Assembly (NCBI GenBank): GCA_026122225.1
Contig: JANEZZ010001505.1
Location: forward strand, 124,001-188,000
DNA from: Heloderma charlesbogerti
Taxonomy: Eukaryota; Chordata; Lepidosauria; Squamata; Helodermatidae
Direction of reading: 5' to 3'
Length of the DNA stretch: 64,000 bases
Part shown: piece after piece, positions 56,643 through 64,000 of the stretch
Layout: the number at the start of each line of letters is the position of its first letter
Numbering within the stretch: position 1 is the stretch's first letter
The notes under the pieces: generated by a model
What the model was told of the DNA's origin: nothing
What the model saw: the letters and a program-made list of their open reading frames with translations, nothing else
Databases searched by the model: none
Position numbers and translations under genes: made by a program

Positions 56643-57055
56643 TAGGGATGTCAAAGAAATCCACAACGGAAACAATTGAGTTCAGATTTTCCTGAATCCA
56701 ACCCATGGATTCCTCAGCGGACCAGCTTTTCCCCCGTCGGGCAGATTCCACAGACTTGTGGACCAGTTTTCTAACTTTTCCAAATTGTGTGCAAATTTCG
56801 TCTTAGGAAACTATGCAACCCCCCCCCCCCCAAATTGGCCCAAAATGTGCATTTCTCCCATAGGCTAATGCATGGAAACACACATTTGGGGAGAATTTGT
56901 ACATTTTTGCACGTGCAAATTTATCCAAATGCGCATTTGTGCAAATTTGGAAACAAAAAAATCTGATTCTGTTGATGGGCAGATGACGGAACGACAGGCG
57001 CCTGAAATCTGTGAAACGCAGGTGGTACGGATTTTACACAATCCATACATCCCTA
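56643..57055. mobile_element. Mirror copy of the TAGGGATG MITE (copy 3)
   Basis: Reverse complement of 30,458-30,870, same ends and flanks. Confidence 0.83.
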
Positions 57056-58717
57056 GGCATGAGTAGGCTTGTATGGAAAAAAGCTGATCCCTCAGCTACT
57101 CTGGCTGGACCGATGCCAGGAAGAGCTTTAAAGGTCAACACCAGCTCTTTGAATTGAACTTGAAAACAGGCCAGAAATGAATCCAGATATTTCAGTAAAT
57201 GTCCTCAGAATTAGAACTCAAGGCCTGTGATCATGGCTGTGCTGAAGTCGTTGGGCTTACATGCATGAAATCTACAGGAGGATTGCAACCCTTATAGTTA
57301 ATATTGCTAATGTTGTTGTTTCTGTGGCTGATTCCTGCCTGATTTGATCCTTAAGCAGTAATTTAAACTAGTTCAGGCTCTTCTAGCCTTGCTTCCTTAA
57401 CCTCTGTGTAGTGTGAGTTGGTCTTCCTGCGTAGCTTTGGAAAATATAGTACATCTAAAGAATTTTAACTCTAGCTGAGAATGTTATGAAAAGGTGTCAA
57501 AACCCTGGCTGAAAGTATTTGGGCCGCAACCACAAAAGGGGCTCTGGATTGGAACAAGATCTCTTCCTGATTTCAGGAGGTCTTCTCCAAGTAGAGTGAA
57601 GCTGTTTCTCTGCAGTATTTATAGTATCTGCCATTTAAATTAGTTCTTTCTAATATGTTGTTGACTTGTTTAACAGTTTTTTTAAAATAGGCTTTTGAGT
57701 TGAAGAGAGTAAGTTCAGATTGGTGGCAATCCTGTTAGAGTGATTTTCTTTCTGATAGCTTTTTGATAGACACTTTTATTTTCCATAAAAATAGCTAGCT
57801 CCAAAAATTAAGTCTGGTTTACATTATACCGAGAAGAAAACCGGAGGTGCGGACAGAAAAGTGCTAAGCTCCTGACCGAGATGCTAAACTTCCTCTCTCA
57901 GGGATCATTCCACATCATGAAGAAATCGCCTATAAAGCAATTTTGCAAAATGATCTGTGAAAAAGAATGTTCAGCCTGGCTTAATAATTAGACTTCATAC
58001 AGGGAGGACCTGTAGCTTTTCATGATGAAGGCCCCAGGTTCAATCTCTGATATCTCCATTTAAAAGATCAGGTTGCAGGTGATACAAAAGGTCTCCGCCC
58101 AAGAGATGGCTGAATACGTCAAGCTCAGTCTTGTTGAGTTTCTCATTTTTTTTTACCACCAAGCTTGTTCCACCCTGGTTCCATGTGAGCTGGGCTGGGG
58201 GATTTTTTGCACAGGAATTTGTACATATTTTTGTATGCATTTTTCAGTTGTGCATTTTTCAAATGTATGCATTTTTGTTTGCATGCACTCGTTGACTAAA
58301 GCATATTTGTGCACATTTTAGAAATGCATGCCTTTTCCTTTGCACATTTTTCCAAATGTGCACATCTTGTCAGATATATTTATTCTGGGAAGCATTGCAA
58401 GCTCAGATGCATATGGATTTCTGACTGCAAATTGTATTCGGTTCTGGGAGGCGCAAACTGGGTAAACTTGCATTAAAATGCAAACCCAATGAATTTCTCA
58501 CCCATTCCTAACTGCAAGTCAGAGTAGACACTATGGGGCGAGATGAGCAAATAACCTGACCCAGTGTAAGACAGCTTCCTACATATCTCTGCAACCACTT
58601 CCTGTACCCCAGTCAGTGGACACCTGATGTGCAAGACACTGAAACTGGAACACCGCTGTGTTGCATGCCAGGTAAAGGGCTCTCGAGGCTATTCTTTCGG
58701 TAATGGCTAATAGGTTT

Positions 58718-59061
58718 TCTTTCAGGGCCACCGTGAAGGATAGGCATGGTTGGGCACCTGCCAAGGGCCCGCACCCCAGCAGGGACCCACTGCCAAGAGC
58801 CCCCTGGACTTGCTCTTCCTCTTCCCCATTGCAGCCTGCTCATTCCCCTGCCTCTTGCTCTGGCCCAGACAACAGCAGTGGTGAGAGGGAGGAGCAGGAG
58901 GTGCCCCAGCCTCCTTGCTCCCTGTCTGTCAAGCAAGCAAGTGGCAGTAGTGATGAGAAAGAGGAGGAGGCGCAAGAGCAGAGGGTGACAATGGTGGCGA
59001 GAGGGTAAACTCATTGAGGCAGAGGGCCCATTGGGGGTGTCTTGCCCAAGGACCCTAAAAC
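58718..59061. repeat. Mirror copy of the unknown three-copy repeat
   Basis: Reverse complement of 28,452-28,795. Confidence 0.6.
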
Positions 59062-59923
59062 ACTTGGAACTGGTTTCTGTAAAGAATCATGATGGTTAAA
59101 ACTGGTGGCCGCTACACACTCATCTCACTAGAGGTGCTCGGTTGGAAAGAAACTGTTTGGCAGTCTGAATGCCACCCGTGAAGGTGACAGAATCTATATT
59201 TTGTGGCTGGCCGGGCAGCTGCAAGTGTATGCTGCTTGCTTTGGGGGGAACTGATACCGCACTGAGGAAGCATGCTTGCCTGCCCGCCGCAAGGAATCCA
59301 GGCGGGAGCAGCACGTGCGAAGAGAGGCAAGGCACAGAAGAGAGATGGAGACATGTCATGATGATGCCGGCATAGCACAGGGCTTAAACATTTATTTCAT
59401 CCTACCTTACCCCAAACCAGGTGTCTTTGCAGTTTGTGGCACCCGCCCACCTTTGCATCAGGGCGTGCACTCTAAGGGTAGCTGGTTGCTCATGATCCGA
59501 GTGGGAATTTTTTTGCCTGTCAAGCAGATGTGCTGAAGTGTGCAGGTTTCTTCACCGGTTTAACAGTATGACCTTGGTGTGGGTTTGCTAGCGATTAGCG
59601 CTGGTAGGCATGCTTTAAATAGGTTGGTTACAATTGGCAGAGCTGTGCAGGGAACGACATGGATAGGTAGGAATTTGGTGAGCACTTGGAAGCACAATGA
59701 AAGTGATGGAGGGTTCCCAAGACTTGGCACTCAGGGCTCTGGAACCTGGGAGGGGCCAGGGTATGGATTTCCTTCAGGGTCAGTCTGTTTCACCTAATGG
59801 AACTGTGGAGAATGGGGCGAGTGATTCAGCAGGGCCTCCCTCAACACCTGAAAGGGTGTGGCTACTGGCAGTTGCATGACTGCGCCCAACCCAGCAGCTG
59901 TGTTAGTCTCTACCTATAAGTAG

Positions 59924-60374
59924 GCTGACCATACGTACTGTTTTAAATGGGACAGTACCGTTTTTTTCATATTTCCCAACCGTCCCGTCGTTGTAATATA
60001 AATGTCAATTTTGTCCCGTTTTTAATTTTTTGTAAAAAACAACGCGTTTATCATAAGGCTCTACGCTAATCAATGCGTGCAGTAAAACTACTAGTGTGAC
60101 GAAAGAGGAAGTTCCATTTCCTTTGTCCAGTCAGGGCCAGGCTTCTTAAGCTAGCGGTGATCAGACGCCGCCCCCTGGCTTGTCCGCAGTGGCAGAGAAT
60201 TCAAGAGGCGGCCGCTAAGCCCCATTCAGCATGTGGGAGCCAGGAGTGTGAATCCTACTGTTATTTCTACCATCATTCTGCCCATAGAGATTCTTTCCGC
60301 CCTACATTCAGTTTGATCTGTCCCATTTTTGTCATCCCAATATCCCGTTTTTGTCTCAAGGAAATATGGTCTGA
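59924..60374. mobile_element. Mirror copy of the CAGACCATATTT-end transposon
   Basis: Reverse complement of 27,139-27,589. Confidence 0.55.
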
Positions 60375-60889
60375 ATCACCTCACAGCTTCAGAGATTGAT
60401 ATCAAAATGTCCTGCACATGTTAATGTTGCAGATCTTGTACTTAAATTAATTCATTGTGGCCTTAGTTACTCAGTACTTTTGCCTCACATCACATTATTC
60501 CTGTGACTGCATGCAAAGGAACTGTCTGTCAAGAAGCTTGCCCACTTTCTTGTGTTCCAGTTGTATTTGTTTTGTTTTTTTAAAAAATTGCTATAAATCT
60601 TAAGTTCTCTCTCACAAAGAAATTGATCTGTAAAAGGTTGCCTCTGTAGCTTCCTATCACTTGGGAAAACTGGAGAACTGCACAACGTCCATCCCCCCCG
60701 CTTGCTCATGTTCTCGTACACTTCTTGCAAAATGGGATTTGCGGAGATATTGTAATCCTTGGGCTTGACTGTTAAGGCCACTTAACAAAATAGTTTGGGT
60801 ATTTTCCTTATGACAATGAACAGTAGTTTGGGTTAGTGTAATAACTTAATAAGTTATCTCACACTTCCTTCAGTGTCTCAAAAAGACAT

Positions 60890-61542
60890 TGTGAAGGTTT
60901 GAGGCCTACAGAGGAAAGGAAGACGGTCAGGCCTAGAGGCCTGGGGTTTTTTGTTGGGAGGGGGTATCTCTGAGAGGAGCAGTTTCATAGAATCATAGAA
61001 TAGTAGGGTTGGAAGGGGCTTACAAGGCCATCGAGTCCAACCCCCTAACCCAGTTTCATTTCCCTGGTTACATTTCAGTTTCATTTCCTCAGTTAAGTTT
61101 CATATCTTCAGGTTTGAAGCAGTATTTTCAGTTTTCGGGGAGGAGGGTATAAAAAGAGAGAGTCAGAAAGAACAGAGCAGTAAGATCAGAGTTGGGGAGA
61201 CCAGAGTCTGAAGAGAGAGCAGAAAGAAGCAGCCTGGCGAAGTCTAACTACAGCTAGGGTACAGGAACATGCATTTCTGTAACTTTTATTTTCTGTTAAT
61301 GCCTTTTGTATCACTCAACTCTATTGTGTAAATACCTTTAGTTGTGATTTCCTTGCTTTAATTTACCAATAAACTATTGTGGTTAAACTCTGTATCTCTG
61401 TGTCAATCACCCCATTCCTACAGCCTAAACCCCACGTTACTGGGAAGGAGAAGTTTAAAAGAAGGAAAGTGGGATTCTTAAGGAGGCAAGAGATCCTTAA
61501 GGGGTTGCTCATGGGGTCTAGGCCATAAGGGGAATCCTGACA
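60890..61542 (+). mobile_element. Mirror copy of the second-family solo LTR
   Basis: It reads in LTR orientation: TGTGAAGG start, TATAAAAAG promoter at about 61,149, CAATAAACT signal near 61,368, CCTGACA end. Flanks are GACAT and GACAC. A CR1 fragment lies at 60,986-61,051. Confidence 0.78.
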
Positions 61543-61762
61543 GACACCTATATTGAGCTTTTGCTAATATGCAAATGTACTTGAAGACCATTAGTTAAAA
61601 GGTACAGCAGACAATTAACCAACTAAATATTCCTTAACAGGCTGTGATGATCCTAATCGTAAGCCCTAGCTATTCCACCACCATCGCCCAATTTCATAAT
61701 AAAAAATTGTACTTTTCACAAATGTTTTAATACTCTTTTGTATCATACTGCTTTCTCCCCAG

Positions 61763-61945
61763 GTCTTCCCCAACCTGAGGTCACATGGTTTAAAAATGAA
61801 AGCTCCCCAAGAAATGACGTTTTCACAGTTGCAAATGGTTCCTTACTCCTGAGGAATGTTTCAGGTGAAGACACCGGGACTTACATTTGCACAGCCACCA
61901 ACGCTCTTGGACGAGCCGTAGCCACAACTGTTCTTCGATTGGCTG
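61763..61945 (+). CDS. ADAMTSL3: Duplicate ADAMTSL3-like Ig exon (inverted copy)
   Basis: Identical to the exon at 25,568-25,750 but on the plus strand. Acceptor TTTCTCCCCAG ends at 61,762. The donor is TG/GCAAGT at 61,946. It encodes the Ig segment with EVTWFKNESS and GEDTGTYIC. If real, this belongs to a second, divergently oriented partial gene whose next exon follows at 63,300. No TSP1, PLAC or N-terminal exons of this copy are in the window. As with the left copy, no upstream exon is found between here and the palindrome centre. Confidence 0.88.
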
Positions 61946-62156
61946 GCAAGTACTCGCTCAGGACCAGCAGTGCCAGGTGGCACCATTGGGCAGCTGCTGA
62001 GGGCCTTTCTGTCTTCGGCCTGAGCCACGCTTTTGCTTGGTCCCCAGTGCTTATGTCTCGTTGCTACTGCTGCCTCCCCTTCCTCCCTGCTGACATCTGA
62101 GGGAAAGTTCCACCTGCTCACCCATCTGCTGAAAGCAGATTTTAATGTGATGAAGG

Positions 62157-62961
62157 CAGTGGGGTAGTGGTACATTTTGGAAGTGGAGGCGCTCATCATG
62201 AAAGCCCCCATATCCATCCCCATAAGGTGAGTCCAAAAATTCAGGCAGCTGGGTTGTTCCATATCCCCAAACCAGTTCTAGCAGTTGTCATCTCCTCCAA
62301 GAGCAAGGTATTTTTTGTAAAGCTAAGAGGCCTTCATTGCCCATTCAAAATCAAGCCACCCACAAATACTTTGCGTTACAGCAGAGAACAATGTATTGTT
62401 GTTAGGGATGTCGGAGAAATCTGCAGTGGAACCAAATGAGTTTGGATTTTTATGAATCTGACCTGTAGATTCTGCAGTGGACTGCCGTTTCCCCTGTATG
62501 GGCAGATTCCACAGACGTGCACTGTTTTTCTAGCTTTCGGAAATTTTGCGCAAATTTTGCCGTAGAAAACTACTCAAAATATTTAAAAACCTGCCCCAAA
62601 TGTGTGTTTCCCTCATAGGCTAAAGCATGAAAATGCGTATTTTGGGGGAAAGTGCAGATTTGGGGGGAATTTGCACATTTTTGCACATGCATATTTTCAC
62701 AAATATGAAAAAAAAATCCAGTTCTGTCAGTGGGTGGACAATGGAACAAAAGACACTTGACACTCCATGGATGGAACAAATGTCACACAATCCATACATC
62801 CCTAATTGTTGCTGGGAAAATTCATTTCCCCCCAGCTACTGTGAAGATTTCAGCTAAGCTCAGAGGGAACTGGGGAGTATGAGGGGGATGTCAGCGTCCC
62901 TGCCAATAAACAATAGTGCTGGGACTGCATCTCTGTGAGCCCTGTCTCCACTACACCACTG
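62157..62961 (+). mobile_element. Mirror copy of element X with its MITE
   Basis: The plus-strand orientation shows CAGTGGGGTAGTGG at the start and CCACTACACCACTG at the end, with the MITE at 62,403-62,804. Confidence 0.65.
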
Positions 62962-63299
62962 GAAGGGGGGGTGAGATAAGAGTTGTGGGGCTGCCTCCTG
63001 GAATGGGTGGGCCACCTGTAACCCCCAAACCTGGATCCAGCCCTGTACGAAGTCATTTTCTGAAGCAGTTTGGGGAAGCAAACTGCATAAGGTAATGGTG
63101 ATCAAGGTTGGCCTCCCCCCCCACACACACACACTTTGCACTGGGAAGGAGAAATGGCATAAAAATATGGGCCAGGATCCAAAGAGCTGTTCAGGAGCAT
63201 TCAAACGTTTGGCTGTCTGGTTAAAATATCCCATCACTTTTATTCCTGGGAAACACTGGGATGTCATGCTTAGTTTTCCCTCCCCCCCTTTCTTCCCAG

Positions 63300-63419
63300 A
63301 GCGAAGGTTTCAGGAGCCTAACAACGGATCATCCAGCAACAGTAGGAGAAAGCGTGTCCTCATGGCCTCTGGAATCGGTATCAATGTTAGCGTGGTGCCT
63401 GGAGATCTGTTACGGATAG
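63300..63419 (+). CDS. ADAMTSL3: Duplicate ADAMTSL3-like linker/Ig exon (inverted copy)
   Basis: Identical to 24,094-24,213. Acceptor TCTTCCCAG ends at 63,299 and donor GTATGA starts at 63,420. It contains the SRRKR run and the INVSVV strand, in phase with the exon at 61,763. By mirror arithmetic the next Ig exon would lie at 64,111-64,298 if the arm continues, beyond the window. Confidence 0.87.
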   Translation, partial: SEGFRSLTTDHPATVGESVSSWPLESVSMLAWCLEICYG

Positions 63420-64000
63420 GTATGACTCAATATATCTGTATGTGTTAGCGTTGGAACAGGGGCACCCTTTTGATGGGTGGGTAGGGGCAATCGGCTACAC
63501 CTGCCCCCCTAACACCGAAGTTGCAGTCCACTGCACCTCTGGTTATTATGATGTGTTTACAAATCACAACAAATGCCCTTGAACTACCCTGCTTTGTTGC
63601 AATATAATATTGCATATGTCCAAGAGCAGGCTTGAAGCCAGAGGTGAGCAGCCAGTGGCTACATGCAACCTAATTTCATGCCTGGGACAAGAAGGGGGAA
63701 AATGGGGTGAAAGTGTGTGGCAGAGAGAGAACAAAGGGGTGCCCTGCCACTTTTGGCTCTAGTCTTGCCCACTAGTAGCCCTGACCACTGCTGGAATTCA
63801 TTTAATTAATTCAGTTATTACATTTCTATGCTGCCCAATAGGCACTTAATCTGGCATCAGATTTTTTTTTAAATATATGTTTTCAATACAAGTATTCATA
63901 AATCTGAAGATGGATTTGGTGGTGTGGGGATATTGAGACTGGCACTAGAATAAACCCATGTGGTCTTGAAACTGTGTGTGGTCGGGCAGGGTACTGCCCC

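Larger units (their letters stand above)
43927..64000. repeat. Right arm of the 20-kb inverted repeat
   Basis: This is the reverse complement of 23,513-43,586 with coordinates summing to 87,513. The match is still perfect at the window edge, so the arm continues. All elements in the left arm recur here on the opposite strand. I note their mirror positions with the left-arm entries. Confidence 0.97.

Overview
The window is eukaryotic and almost certainly from a squamate reptile, probably a lizard. The evidence is spliced vertebrate exons of an ADAMTS-like gene, an intact BovB (RTE) retrotransposon, tRNA-derived and 5S rRNA-derived SINEs, CR1/L2-type LINE ends, and many hAT-type short DNA transposons. 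I see no bacterial or viral genes and no CRISPR array.

Left part (1-25,750). The minus strand carries the 3' end of one host gene, best matched by ADAMTSL3 (ADAMTSL1 is the alternative). In transcript order its exons are at 25,750-25,568 (Ig), 24,213-24,094 (Ig start), 23,402-23,215 (Ig end), 14,488-14,305 (TSP1), 10,975-10,771 (TSP1), 8,236-8,127 (TSP1), 1,981-1,767 (TSP1) and 1,303-1,173 (PLAC and stop). Splice phases agree at every junction except 23,215/14,488, where a small exon is probably missing. The Ig exon at 25,568 uses a GC donor. The introns hold deep nests of transposons. At 2,061-6,296 a hAT-type element contains a solo LTR, which contains a full-length BovB with an open 1,056-codon frame. 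At 17,547-20,131 a ~410-bp element contains a MITE and three solo LTRs, each inside the previous one.

Right part (23,513-64,000). Everything from 23,513 to 43,586 recurs in reverse complement from 43,927 to 64,000, where the window ends. The two 20,074-bp arms obey x + x' = 87,513 with no net indel, even across an (AT)20 tract, and I saw no mismatch. They flank a single-copy 340-bp centre (43,587-43,926). Two ADAMTSL3 exons therefore reappear on the plus strand, pointing the opposite way. No earlier exon of the gene is recognised between the copies. The palindrome is either a very recent or conversion-homogenised rearrangement or an assembly/library fold-back artefact. The uninterrupted identity and the broken gene favour an artefact.

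Smaller-scale structure. Each arm contains a 929-bp hAT-type element (39,214-40,142 and mirror) that is itself a ~470-bp palindrome with a 53-bp perfect stem, each stem arm holding a smaller palindrome. A relative sits at 21,515-22,169. Both carry outward-facing GTAAGT splice-donor sequences. The solo LTR family keeps an open, similar reading frame in several diverged copies.
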